A stretch of DNA of 14,265 nucleotides from Ruminococcaceae bacterium UBA1320 (GCA_002306975.1 DBTI01000065.1:27241-41505); one strand, 5' to 3'; numbered from the stretch's first letter, positions 1 through 7,159 are shown. The notes: generated by a model not told the origin, from the letters alone. Numbers and translations are program-made.

Positions 1-108
1 AAAAAGGTTGAATATATGCCTTTTTACCGGGCTTGTTTCCAACAATGTCCAGGAAATCTTTCGCTATATTTCTTATTGGAATTATAGATAACACAATAAG
101 TTTTTGGT
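1..108 (-). CDS. Possible partial gene running off the left edge
   Basis: On the minus strand one frame stays open from about position 108 to the window edge. It reads protein-like, with the segments RNIAKDFLDIVGNKPGKKAY and a following IQPF. The only start-like codon is a GTG at 94 (minus), and I see no ribosome binding site before it. A stop codon lies just upstream at about 109-111. The GTG falls inside the left arm of a 14-bp inverted repeat, so this may be a gene whose 5' end was cut off or replaced. I do not recognise the family, and the stretch is too short to exclude chance. Confidence 0.22.
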
Positions 109-145
109 ATACCTAACGATATCACAAGACCATTGTGTTATCTAT
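84..145. repeat. 14-bp inverted repeat with a 34-nt loop
   Basis: ATAGATAACACAAT at 84-97 is repeated as its exact reverse complement at 132-145. The loop holds no obvious gene and there is no T-run after either arm, so this is not a typical terminator. It could be the ends of a very small mobile element or an intergenic structured repeat. I could not find a convincing target-site duplication beside the arms. Confidence 0.6.
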
Positions 146-202
146 TGCGCTTGTGCGTTTGCGAAGCGAAAAATCGCACGTGCCATGGCGTTTAGCCCGT
201 CC

Positions 203-249
203 CTATATACAACTGCTCATCTATTAATTCCTTATTCAGTTGTATATAG
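203..249. repeat. 13-bp inverted repeat downstream of the HD gene
   Basis: CTATATACAACTG at 203-215 pairs perfectly with CAGTTGTATATAG at 237-249, with a 21-nt loop. It starts 3 nt beyond the stop of the minus-strand HD hydrolase, where a transcription end or mRNA 3' stabiliser would sit. No T-tract follows on the minus strand, so rho-independent termination is only a possibility. Confidence 0.55.
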
Positions 250-251
250 TA

Positions 252-818
252 TTATATCTCGATTTCCGGAAGTAAGCTGCGCATAGCAAGAATGGTCTGT
301 TCAATCAGCTCAGACAAATCCCATTCCAATAGCTCCGCGCCATAATTGATGACGTCTCTTGAGCATCCGGCTGCAAAATTTAACGACTTGTACTTTTTCT
401 TAACGGATTTAACTTCAAGGTCGGACACACTCTTTGAAGGGCGCATTAGGGCGACCGCACCGATAAGCCCGGTTAATTCATCAACAGCGTATAAAACCTT
501 TTCCATAAAAAGCTCGGGCTTTATCTCAACGGTCAGCTTGTAACCGTGGCTTACCGTGGCATGGATAATCCGTTCATCAAGACCGAGCTCACGCATCATC
601 TCCTGTTGCTTGATGCAGTGCTGTTCGGGGTAAAGCTCAAAATCAAGATCGTGCAGCATTCCGACGACTTCCCAAAATTCCACATGCTCAGGATCATATT
701 TTTTTGCAAAGTATCCCATAACACCGGAAACGATTTTACCGTGTTTAAGGTGAAATTCATCCTTGTTGTATTTTTGCAGTATAGCATAAGCTTCTTCTTT
801 TGTAGGAACAGTACTCAT
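252..818 (-). CDS. HD-domain phosphohydrolase (HDIG-type), cytoplasmic
   Basis: This is a 188-aa soluble protein with no signal peptide or membrane segment. The metal-binding HD signature is visible in order: His26, His56-Asp57 (in GMLHDLDFE), His91 (in VSHGYK) and Asp113 (in YAVDELTG). This is the layout of small HD-superfamily hydrolases that act on phosphate esters or nucleotides; the substrate cannot be told. The start is well placed, with GGAGG on the minus strand a few bases before the ATG at 818. The gene is monocistronic and divergent from the polyphosphate operon. A TTGACT/TATACT promoter lies just upstream. The length suits a single-domain HD protein, and no key residue appears to be missing. 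Confidence 0.85.
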   Translation of the reverse strand: MSTVPTKEEAYAILQKYNKDEFHLKHGKIVSGVMGYFAKKYDPEHVEFWEVVGMLHDLDFELYPEQHCIKQQEMMRELGLDERIIHATVSHGYKLTVEIKPELFMEKVLYAVDELTGLIGAVALMRPSKSVSDLEVKSVKKKYKSLNFAAGCSRDVINYGAELLEWDLSELIEQTILAMRSLLPEIEI

Positions 819-873
819 AATTAACCTCCGTTTGTTTTGCTAAAAGTTATATCAGTAGTTTTTTTATAAGATT

Positions 874-901
874 AGTATAGTACTTTTTAATAGATAGTCA
901 A
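874..901 (-). promoter_or_regulatory. Candidate sigma-A promoter of the HD hydrolase gene
   Basis: Read on the minus strand, TTGACT (896-901) is followed after 16 nt by TATACT (874-879). It sits about 55 nt upstream of the HD gene start and points toward it. Matches are 5/6 and 5/6 to the consensus hexamers. Confidence 0.5.
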
Positions 902-912
902 TGGAAGGGTAC

Positions 913-944
913 GCGGGGAGATAACATCCCGCTTTTCCGTTTTT
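913..944 (+). terminator. Weak hairpin with T-runs between the divergent genes
   Basis: GCGGG (913-917) pairs with CCCGC (928-932) over a 10-nt loop. It is followed by TTTT (933-936) and TTTTT (940-944) on the plus strand. It looks like a small intrinsic terminator or leader hairpin, but no plus-strand gene precedes it. It may shield the ppx-ppk promoter from read-through, or it may be chance. Confidence 0.3.
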
Positions 945-967
945 GCTTTAAAATGCATTATTCAAAT

Positions 968-995
968 TTTACATAAACTAAACAATTACTTTACA
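968..995 (+). promoter_or_regulatory. Candidate PhoP box (11-bp-spaced hexamers) before ppx-ppk
   Basis: Three hexamers start exactly 11 bp apart: TTTACA at 968, TAAACA at 979 and TTTACA at 990. Firmicute PhoP boxes are TT(A/T/C)ACA-like direct repeats with about one helical turn between starts. AT-rich -10-like sequences (TAGTAT at 1017, TATAAA at 1020) follow about 21-24 nt later, with no good -35 at normal spacing, as expected for an activator-dependent promoter. Phosphate control of polyphosphate genes is biologically sensible, but this is inferred from spacing alone. Confidence 0.42.
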
Positions 996-1090
996 GATGA
1001 ATTGTGTCGAAGATGGTAGTATAAATATATATGATTATGCACATGTTAAAATTCGATATCAATGAAAAAAGATAGAAATGGGGTTATCAT

Positions 1091-2026
1091 ACGGAAACAG
1101 CTAGGTTCGCGGTAATCGACCTTGGTTCAAACACGATTCATATGTCTATATATGATGAAACCGACAGTGTTCTTTCTCCTATACTTAATGCAAAAGAAAT
1201 TGTCGGGTTAATAAATTATTCCGAAAAAGGCAAGCTTTCACCGGACGGAATAATGCGCATAACAGAAACAATCCGTGTTTTTTGCAAAACAGCGCAGGCG
1301 GTGGACGTTACTTCTTTGAAATGTTTTGCCACGGCAGGTCTGCGGAATATCCGCAATACCGATGATGTAATTTCCGCTGTAGAGAAAGAAACCGGAGTTC
1401 ATATTCACGTAATCAGCGGAGAGGAAGAAGCCCGTCTTGATTTTGTCGGCGCATGGCGGTCAAAAAAGGTAAATGAAGGCCTTATCATAGACATGGGCGG
1501 CGGAAGCACAGAAATTGTACGGTACAAAGGTGATAAAATTAATAACCATCTCAGCCTTCCTTTCGGAAGCCTCTTTCTATATAAACGTTTTGTTACCAAA
1601 ATATTGCCTAAAAGCCGTGAACTTATTAAAATCAGGAGCTTTGTAAAAAAACAGTTTGCGGTTTTAGAATGGCTGCCGAACAGCGCGCAAAACATCTGCC
1701 TGATCGGCGGAACTGCGCGGGCAATAGCGCGATTGCACAAGGAGCTCAACGGGCGTGAAAGCGATGATCTTCAAGGGTACACCTTTGACGCCGACGATCT
1801 TGATTTAATGCTTCTGCAGCTTGACCTGAAAAAGAAATCCGCGATTCACGATATATTAAGGGTAACGCCCGAACGTATCCATACTATCATTCCAGGGCTT
1901 GTCGCGTTTACCGAGCTTGTCCATATCACGGGCTGCAAAGAAATATCCATCAGCAAAGACGGAGTGCGTGAGGGGTTTTTAAAGGAATATTCAAAAGACG
2001 GGCAAAACGATTGTGAACAAATTTAA
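1091..2026 (+). CDS. ppx: Ppx/GppA-type exopolyphosphatase, start codon problematic
   Basis: This cytoplasmic enzyme of the actin-like ATPase fold removes terminal phosphate from polyphosphate, or hydrolyses pppGpp in GppA relatives. The hallmark motifs are present: DLGSNT at about residues 10-15 (nt 1118-1135), SGEEEA near residue 110, the phosphate loop DMGGGST near 133, and GGTARAIARLH further on. The first ATG in frame (1142) lies after the essential DLGSNT motif, so it cannot give a working enzyme. Upstream of it no ATG, GTG or TTG exists in frame back to the stop at 1073. ACG at 1091 would suit homology as a non-standard start. Alternatively, loss of one G from the run at 1080-1083 would bring the ATG at 1078 into frame. 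The length of about 311 aa fits the short two-domain form. It is followed after 43 bp by ppk. Confidence 0.85.
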   Translation, partial: TETARFAVIDLGSNTIHMSIYDETDSVLSPILNAKEIVGLINYSEKGKLSPDGIMRITETIRVFCKTAQAVDVTSLKCFATAGLRNIRNTDDVISAVEKETGVHIHVISGEEEARLDFVGAWRSKKVNEGLIIDMGGGSTEIVRYKGDKINNHLSLPFGSLFLYKRFVTKILPKSRELIKIRSFVKKQFAVLEWLPNSAQNICLIGGTARAIARLHKELNGRESDDLQGYTFDADDLDLMLLQLDLKKKSAIHDILRVTPERIHTIIPGLVAFTELVHITGCKEISISKDGVREGFLKEYSKDGQNDCEQI

Positions 2027-2069
2027 GAAGCGGTATTGTTATTGTCTTAAATGAGGGGTGTAGTAATAC

Positions 2070-4187
2070 ATGACAGAACTATTTTTTAACCGCGAGCTGT
2101 CGTGGCTCCAGTTTAACAAACGAGTCCTTGAAGAAGCCTATTGCGAAGAAACGCCTTTGTTTGAACGGTTAAAATTTGTTTCGATTTTTGCGTCAAATCT
2201 TGACGAATTCTATATGGTGCGCGTTGGCACGCTCCTTGACCAGTCACTGATCGACGGAGTAGTTGATCACAAAACCCTGATGACTCCTGATGAACAGATA
2301 AAAGCCATTAATAAAGTTGTAAAAGAGCTCTATCCTTTAAGGGACAGCGCCTATCGTGATATTATGACCGGCCTTTCAAAGGTTTCGATGTATCACACCA
2401 ATTTTCAGGCGCTGAACGGCGGGGAAAGGCGGCTTGTAGAAACATATTTCAATTTTGATGTTCTGCCTGTCCTTTCCCCTCAAATTATCGATACCAAGCA
2501 TCCGCTTCCGCATCTAGAAAGCAGGCAGATGTATATAGGCGTAAGGTTGAAATCTAAAGATGAGAGGCGTTTCGGTATCATTCCGCTGCCAAGGGAACTG
2601 GAACGGATTTTTATTATTCCAAACAGCAGCAAATTTTTGCTTCTTGAAGATATTATGCTTTACTTTGTCAAAAATGTCTTTGATGCGTACTCCATTGAGG
2701 CAAAGGCGATTTTCAGAGTAACCCGCAGTGCCGATATCGAACCTGACAGCGATCCGCTGTATGAAGAGACAAACTATCGTGAAGTAATGAATGAAATGCT
2801 GAAAAAGCGGCGGAAGCTTTCCCCGGTAAGATTGGAGGTCAGCAGCTTAGACGATGAACCGCTTCTTAACTTTTTCCTTAAAATACTTGGTCTTTCAAAG
2901 TCGAGGTGTTTCCTTTGCGAGGCTCCGCTGGATCTTAGTTTTGTGTATGAAATTGAAAAATATCTTGATCCGCGAATCAAGGAAAGTCTGCTCTATAGGC
3001 CTTTGCGCCCTCAATGGCCGGGCGCGCTCAGCCATACAAATATAATACAGCAGATAAAGTACAGCGACTTTCTTCTTTCTTACCCTTATGACAGCATGCA
3101 GCCGCTTATTGAACTTATCCGCGAGGCATCTCTTGACAGTGAGGTTGTCTCTATAAAAATGACCTTATACCGGATAAGCAACAACTCACAAATTGTTCAG
3201 CATCTTTGCAACGCCGCCGAAAACGGAAAAAGTGTTACGGTCGTTATTGAACTTCGGGCACGTTTTGATGAACAAAACAATATTAACTGGTCGAAAATCT
3301 TAGAAGAATCCGGATGCAACGTTATCTATGGGGTGGATAATCTGAAAGTCCACAGCAAAATTCTTCTTATTACCCGTAAAGCGCACAGCAGACCTCAATA
3401 CATCGTAAATATCGCAACCGGCAATTACAACGAATCCACCGCGCGTTTTTATGCGGATCTCTCATTTATAACGACTGACCCGGCAATATGTGAGGACGCC
3501 CAGCTGTTTTTTAACGACATAAGCATCGGAAATGTCGCCGGCCACTACAAGCGCCTTTTGGTTGCCCCAAAGACGCTTAAACCCAAAATACTCGAAGCAA
3601 TTGAAATTGAAAAACAAAAAGCAAGCGAGGGCGGGGACGGCCGCATAATCGCCAAAATGAACAGCCTGACAGATAAGGATATCATTGACGCGCTCATATC
3701 CGCTTCACAGAGCGGTGTTGAAATCAGCTTGATTATTCGAGGAATCTGCTGTCTACGCCCCGGAGTGGAAAATTACACCGATCATATTGAGGTAATAAGC
3801 ATCGTTGGAAGGTTCCTTGAGCATGCGCGCATTTACGCCTTCGGCACAGGCGACGATACAAAAGTCTTTATTGGCTCTGCGGATATGATGACACGCAATA
3901 CAGAAAACAGGGTTGAGGTGCTGGCGCCGATCGAGGACAGAAAGTTGAAAGCACAGTTGATAGAGATGCTGAATATTCAGCTAAAAGATAATGTAAAAGC
4001 CCGTATTTTAAATACGGATGGCGATTATGTGCGCTGCGAGACCGCTAACGAACGCCTTGACAGCCAAATCTATTTTTTTGAAAAGGCTTATCTGAATCTG
4101 GTAAATCCCATTCGTGAGGATTCAAGAGATCTGAAAGTTTTTTTGTCAAACTGCATGCGCACGCTGCAGCACATTTTTTTAAATTGA
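2070..4187 (+). CDS. ppk1: Polyphosphate kinase 1 (Ppk1)
   Basis: Reversibly transfers the gamma phosphate of ATP onto long-chain polyphosphate. At 705 aa it is full length for the family. The N-terminal domain opens with the typical FFNRELSWLQFNKRVLEEA and continues with ASNLDEFYMVRVG. The two phospholipase-D-like catalytic domains carry the histidines His428 (in LKVHSKILLI, the autophosphorylated one by homology) and His585 (in RFLEHARIY). The segment NIATGNYNESTARFYADLS is also diagnostic. The ATG at 2070 follows GAGGGG (2053-2058) at 11 nt. It is in one operon with ppx just upstream, so synthesis and breakdown of polyphosphate are co-expressed. The gene ends 34 bp from the convergent hxlR gene, and I see no terminator hairpin between them. 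Confidence 0.97.
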   Translation: MTELFFNRELSWLQFNKRVLEEAYCEETPLFERLKFVSIFASNLDEFYMVRVGTLLDQSLIDGVVDHKTLMTPDEQIKAINKVVKELYPLRDSAYRDIMTGLSKVSMYHTNFQALNGGERRLVETYFNFDVLPVLSPQIIDTKHPLPHLESRQMYIGVRLKSKDERRFGIIPLPRELERIFIIPNSSKFLLLEDIMLYFVKNVFDAYSIEAKAIFRVTRSADIEPDSDPLYEETNYREVMNEMLKKRRKLSPVRLEVSSLDDEPLLNFFLKILGLSKSRCFLCEAPLDLSFVYEIEKYLDPRIKESLLYRPLRPQWPGALSHTNIIQQIKYSDFLLSYPYDSMQPLIELIREASLDSEVVSIKMTLYRISNNSQIVQHLCNAAENGKSVTVVIELRARFDEQNNINWSKILEESGCNVIYGVDNLKVHSKILLITRKAHSRPQYIVNIATGNYNESTARFYADLSFITTDPAICEDAQLFFNDISIGNVAGHYKRLLVAPKTLKPKILEAIEIEKQKASEGGDGRIIAKMNSLTDKDIIDALISASQSGVEISLIIRGICCLRPGVENYTDHIEVISIVGRFLEHARIYAFGTGDDTKVFIGSADMMTRNTENRVEVLAPIEDRKLKAQLIEMLNIQLKDNVKARILNTDGDYVRCETANERLDSQIYFFEKAYLNLVNPIREDSRDLKVFLSNCMRTLQHIFLN

Positions 4188-4221
4188 GTATACCCAACTA
4201 AAAACATTGATATTGCAAGCG

Positions 4222-4554
4222 TTATTTTTCACTTTTTAGAAAAGCGACATATTGGTTACCCCATATCTCCAAAGAGCTTAAAACCGGCATAAACTGTCTT
4301 CCTAATTCACTTAACGAATACTCAACTTTGGGCGGGATCTGATTATAAACAGTTCTGATTATCAACCCGTTTTTCTCCATCATGCGAAGTTGCTTGGTTA
4401 AAGTTGCCTGCGTTAAATTGAGAAGCTTTTTCTGCAACTCGTTAAAGCGCATTGTTTTTACGCTTAAGTGGTGTAAGATAAGTAGTGTCCATTTGCCTGT
4501 AAGTATTTTTTGAGCCGTAACAAATGGACAAATACCAAATAGGTCTTCCTGCAT
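4222..4554 (-). CDS. HxlR-family winged-helix regulator
   Basis: This is a 110-aa DNA-binding protein. The HxlR pattern is clear: a cysteine near the N-terminus (CPFVTAQKILTGKW, Cys9), then MRFNELQKKLLNLTQATLTKQLRMMEKNGLI as helix-turn-helix, then a wing ending in KVEYSLSELGR. Several family members (YodB, HypR, QorR) sense thiol-reactive electrophiles or oxidants through that N-terminal cysteine; whether this one does is inference. The minus-strand ATG at 4554 follows AGGAGA (4559-4564). It is transcribed divergently from a PNPOx-like flavoprotein, a common arrangement for HxlR regulators and their targets. A perfect palindrome sits directly upstream of its ribosome binding site. Confidence 0.92.
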   Translation of the reverse strand: MQEDLFGICPFVTAQKILTGKWTLLILHHLSVKTMRFNELQKKLLNLTQATLTKQLRMMEKNGLIIRTVYNQIPPKVEYSLSELGRQFMPVLSSLEIWGNQYVAFLKSEK

Positions 4555-4566
4555 ATTTTCTCCTAT

Positions 4567-4584
4567 AGTATCTATTAAGATACT
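4567..4584. promoter_or_regulatory. Palindrome in the hxlR/PNPOx intergenic region, likely operator
   Basis: AGTATCT (4567-4573), ATTA, AGATACT (4578-4584) form a perfect 7-bp inverted repeat. A second, overlapping pair TATAGTA (4564-4570) / TACTATA (4585-4591) is also exact. The site is 3 nt upstream of the hxlR ribosome binding site and about 20 nt before the -35 of the divergent gene, which suits autoregulation plus control of the partner. Binding by the HxlR protein is inferred from position and symmetry. Confidence 0.55.
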
Positions 4585-4605
4585 TACTATACTAAAACAT
4601 CGTAT

Positions 4606-4633
4606 TTGAAATATATATTGTATATATTATAAT
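4606..4633 (+). promoter_or_regulatory. Promoter of the PNPOx-like gene
   Basis: TTGAAA (4606-4611), a 16-nt spacer and a perfect TATAAT (4628-4633) lie about 55 nt upstream of the start codon, pointing into the gene. Confidence 0.55.
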
Positions 4634-4687
4634 AATATTATGAATTAAATCGAAAGTCAATTCTTAAATCAGATGGAGGAATCATTA

Positions 4688-5080
4688 ATGGAAGAAGTTT
4701 ATGAGTTTTTAAAAAAGTGCGACACATATTATCTCGCAACAATGGATGGTGATCAGCCGAGAGTGCGTCCTTTTGGAACGATTAATCTCTTTGAGAATAA
4801 GCTCTATTTTCAAACCGGAAAGATTAAAAATGTCGCAAAGCAGATAAAAGCAAATTTCAAAATAGAAATCTGCGGCATGACAGAGGGCAAATGGATACGT
4901 GTTGAAGCAATTGCTGTGGAGGATGATAGGGTAGAAGCGAGACAGCATATGTTGGACGCATATCCCTCATTAAAGGCAAGGTATACTGCTGAAGACGGTA
5001 ATACCGAGGTTTTGTATCTTAAAAATGCTACGGCAACGATATCATCATTTACGGACGAGCCAAAGGTAATCAAATTCTAA
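4688..5080 (+). CDS. Pyridoxamine 5'-phosphate oxidase-like flavin-binding protein
   Basis: This is a 130-aa soluble protein of the split-barrel FMN-binding fold. Diagnostic features are YLATMDGDQPRVRPFG near the N-terminus, KLYFQTGKIKNVAKQI in the middle, and WIRVEAIAVEDD followed by a helix with MLDAYPSLKARY. Such proteins are putative FMN- or F420-type oxidoreductases of unknown substrate, and should not be called PdxH. I chose the ATG at 4688 over one at 4673 because the strong TGGAGGA (4674-4680) lies 7 nt before 4688 and overlaps the earlier ATG. The gene is monocistronic, probably controlled by the divergent HxlR protein, and ended by a strong terminator at 5140-5180. A role in handling redox-active compounds is inferred from the HxlR pairing. 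Confidence 0.9.
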   Translation: MEEVYEFLKKCDTYYLATMDGDQPRVRPFGTINLFENKLYFQTGKIKNVAKQIKANFKIEICGMTEGKWIRVEAIAVEDDRVEARQHMLDAYPSLKARYTAEDGNTEVLYLKNATATISSFTDEPKVIKF

Positions 5081-5139
5081 TCTGTTGTTAAAGCTCTGAA
5101 TTTACTTATAAAAATGCAGGTTTATAGAATCTGGCTATC

Positions 5140-5180
5140 AAAAAGATGTTAACTCAATTTTTGGGTTAACATCTTTTTTT
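5140..5180 (+). terminator. Intrinsic terminator A, first of a repeated family
   Basis: A perfect 14-bp stem (5140-5153 with 5165-5178, core GATGTTAAC/GTTAACATC) has an 11-nt loop. A seven-T run ends at 5180, then GTTTT. It ends the PNPOx-like transcript. The A-rich left flank makes it usable from either strand. Stem and 3' tail resemble the terminators at 6473 and 7935. Confidence 0.9.
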
Positions 5181-5267
5181 GTTTTCTTCATATATAATCG
5201 GAGTTCACTTGTTACTAAAAAATTAGTTTTATTGAAACGAAGCGTTGTCGCCTTTCTATGTTCATGA

Positions 5268-5328
5268 TTGAAAAATATAGAAATTAATGATATTATGAAG
5301 TAATGAAATTGGACGATCGGTTATTTAT
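5268..5328 (+). repeat. Promoter-leader repeat copy 1, with sigma-A promoter
   Basis: TTGAAA (5268-5273), a 17-nt spacer and TATTAT (5291-5296) make a good promoter for the small membrane protein gene. The likeness to the copy at 12027 covers the spacer (32 of the first 35 bases match) and continues through the leader to TTATTTAT (5321-5328), exactly 30 nt after the -10 start as in the other copies. Conservation outside the hexamers means a shared repeat rather than only a shared promoter consensus. Confidence 0.65.
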
Positions 5329-5359
5329 ATAGTGATAAGACTTCTTATGAGGTGACATT

Positions 5360-5560
5360 ATGAAAAAATGGGTAGAGCCCATATTGAGCCTTGTGATATT
5401 TTACCTTTCTTCTGTGATGGCTGGCTTTATAGCGCATAAATGTGGATATCGTTTAAGCGAATCCATATGGGCATCACCAATTACAATCGGAGGGTTAACA
5501 GGTTGGGCAATCATTTGCTTGATCAGAATGTTTATTAAGAAGAGGGCAGAGAACGAGTAA
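5360..5560 (+). CDS. Small two-helix membrane protein, function unknown
   Basis: This is a 66-aa protein with two hydrophobic segments: about residues 6-24 (PILSLVIFYLSSVMAGFIA) and about 38-57 (ASPITIGGLTGWAIICLIRM). They are followed by a basic tail KKRAENE, so a membrane hairpin is likely. A GAGGTGA motif stands 6-8 nt before the ATG, and a conserved promoter repeat lies upstream, which supports a real gene. It precedes the CPBP membrane protein by 125 bp with no terminator between, so the two may be co-transcribed. I do not recognise the family; immunity or accessory roles beside CPBP proteins are known in bacteriocin loci, but no bacteriocin gene is seen here. Confidence 0.65.
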   Translation: MKKWVEPILSLVIFYLSSVMAGFIAHKCGYRLSESIWASPITIGGLTGWAIICLIRMFIKKRAENE

Positions 5561-5685
5561 TGTATTATACAAGAACCGTGCTCTCTTTAATTTAGAGGTA
5601 GAGCTGTCTTTACTTGAGCGGACAATGGATATTAATGTAGCAGACCCAATGGACTATAGATTATCTACATTTATTAGGAGGAATT

Positions 5686-6471
5686 ATGAACAAACATAAA
5701 ATACTATGGTATTACATATTTACATTGATTTGTGCTGTCATTCTTGGCGGAACGGCAGGGGCAATTTTTAAAACTTCAGTTCCGGAACAGTATGCTGCCA
5801 GTATGGCTATGGCTCAGATGTCACCAATGTGCGGGTTGATTTTGCTATGTATATTCTGTAAGGATTGGCGGCACTTCAAACGGATGCAGTGGAATCCGTT
5901 TAAAAACCGAAAGAATATTCTGTGGATGATTACAGCACTTCTGATACCTGCTGTAATTATCATCATTGCAACATCAGTTTTATCATTAACGGGGAAAAAA
6001 TATATTGCTAACGGTTATGGCTGCATGGAAATTGTGATTATTGTGATTGCATCAATAATCGGATGCATTGGTGAAGAAATAGGTTGGCGCGGCTTCATGC
6101 TTCCTGCATACAATAAAAAATATTCTTTGTTCTTGAGTGCTGTTTTTACGGGAATGTTATGGGGCGCTTGGCATTTTGGGAAAATATCATTATACGGAAT
6201 TGGCGGTTATCTGTTGTTCATCGTAATGATTACAGAGTTCTCCATTATAATGGCATGGATATATAATAAAACAAAAGGTAATTTAGCAGCAATGATTCTG
6301 TTTCATTCAAGTATAAATATTACATCTGTTTTTTTACTTACAAAACGGGAGGGGATTCCTTTTTATATTATCGGTTGCGTTGTAAGTGCAGTAATTTGCT
6401 TGATTGTAATATTAAATAGCAAAAAAGAATTTTTAAAAAAACACAATAGTGCTGTTTTAGAAAAGCTATAG
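5686..6471 (+). CDS. CPBP-family intramembrane metalloprotease (CAAX/Abi type)
   Basis: This is a 261-aa polytopic membrane protein with about seven to eight hydrophobic segments. The three catalytic motifs of the CPBP (Rce1-like) family are intact: Glu130-Glu131 in GEEIGWRGF, His163 in WGAWHFG, and His207 with Asn211 in FHSSIN. Together they form a membrane-embedded active site. In bacteria these proteins serve as peptidases in signalling or bacteriocin immunity; the substrate here is unknown. AGGAGG lies just before the ATG. The gene may share a transcript with the preceding 66-aa membrane protein. Terminator B begins 2 nt after the stop codon, so this is the last gene of its unit. Confidence 0.92.
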   Translation: MNKHKILWYYIFTLICAVILGGTAGAIFKTSVPEQYAASMAMAQMSPMCGLILLCIFCKDWRHFKRMQWNPFKNRKNILWMITALLIPAVIIIIATSVLSLTGKKYIANGYGCMEIVIIVIASIIGCIGEEIGWRGFMLPAYNKKYSLFLSAVFTGMLWGAWHFGKISLYGIGGYLLFIVMITEFSIIMAWIYNKTKGNLAAMILFHSSINITSVFLLTKREGIPFYIIGCVVSAVICLIVILNSKKEFLKKHNSAVLEKL

Positions 6472-6472
6472 G

Positions 6473-6494
6473 AAAAAGGTGTTAACACCTTTTT
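6473..6494 (+). terminator. Intrinsic terminator B, fully palindromic
   Basis: Positions 6473-6483 and 6484-6494 are exact reverse complements (AAAAAGGTGTT/AACACCTTTTT), giving a 9-bp stem with a TTAA loop, then GTTTT. It is the same sequence as terminator C but without the loop region between the two GTTAAC copies, as if deleted by slippage between them. Its tail shares ATATTTAACTGG (6505-6516) and ATTATAAAAAT (6518-6528) with the tail of C. Confidence 0.85.
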
Positions 6495-6589
6495 GTTTTC
6501 CGTAATATTTAACTGGGATTATAAAAATCAGTCATGTTGTATTTCAAGAAGCTGATTACTATTTGATCTATTAGCAAAGGAGTTTTAAA

Positions 6590-7159
6590 ATGATTTTCAG
6601 CACCTGTATGAACGAATCATGTATAAGAGAAATTGAAAATGGAATCGCTGTTATTGCACCGCCTCATTCTAACAGCTTTGTGGATCCGGTCTCTGGAACG
6701 GTGATGTTAAGCGCACCATTTTACTATCGTGAAGTAGAGGGGAATTTCGTTTTTCGGGCGAAGGTAAGCCTTGATTTTATTTCTACATATGACGCAGGAG
6801 TGCTGTTTGCGTATGATCATGATAAATTGTGGGCAAAGGCTTGCTTTGAATTTACAGATATAGGAACTCACGCGATAGTCAGTGTTATGACTAATCAATA
6901 CTCTGATGACGCCAATTGTGTCAATATAGAAGGCAATCAGGTCTGGCTGCAATTATCGAGAAAAGATAATGTTTTCGCCGTACATTATTCAATCGACGGC
7001 GAAAATTTCCTTATGGCACGGCTTACTATGCTGCCGATGTCAAAGAAAATTAAAGTAGGTGTGTCTGCTCAGTCTCCGCTTGGGCAGGGTGGTGACAGGT
7101 GCTTTGAATTTCTTTTACTCGAACATAGGACACTTGAAAATATACGCGCCGGGAAGTGA
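6590..7159 (+). CDS. DUF1349-family protein (concanavalin-like beta sandwich)
   Basis: This is a 189-aa soluble protein without signal peptide or membrane helix. The family pattern is visible: FVDPVSGTVMLSAPFYYREV near residues 30-50, then FVFRAKVSLDFISTYDAGVLF, then DKLWAKACFEFTD, and VWLQLSRKDNVFAVHYSIDG with GVSAQSPLGQGGDRCFEFL toward the end. DUF1349 proteins have a lectin-like jelly-roll fold. Database names such as 'regulation of enolase protein 1' are not proof of function, and carbohydrate binding is only suggested by the fold. AAAGGAG stands before the ATG at 6590. The gene starts about 95 bp after terminator B and is followed by a promoter-like repeat for the methyltransferase, with no hairpin in between. 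Confidence 0.88.
   Translation: MIFSTCMNESCIREIENGIAVIAPPHSNSFVDPVSGTVMLSAPFYYREVEGNFVFRAKVSLDFISTYDAGVLFAYDHDKLWAKACFEFTDIGTHAIVSVMTNQYSDDANCVNIEGNQVWLQLSRKDNVFAVHYSIDGENFLMARLTMLPMSKKIKVGVSAQSPLGQGGDRCFEFLLLEHRTLENIRAGK

Noticed and set aside
104..286. 60-codon plus-strand frame at the left edge
   Set aside because: It crosses both inverted repeats and runs antisense into the HD gene; no ribosome binding site.
1043..1075. Upstream in-frame ATG (1043) with amber codon 1073-1075 read as a recoded start of ppx
   Set aside because: The ten codons before the TAG show no family-like sequence and there is no sign of stop-codon recoding; a homopolymer change or non-standard start is simpler.
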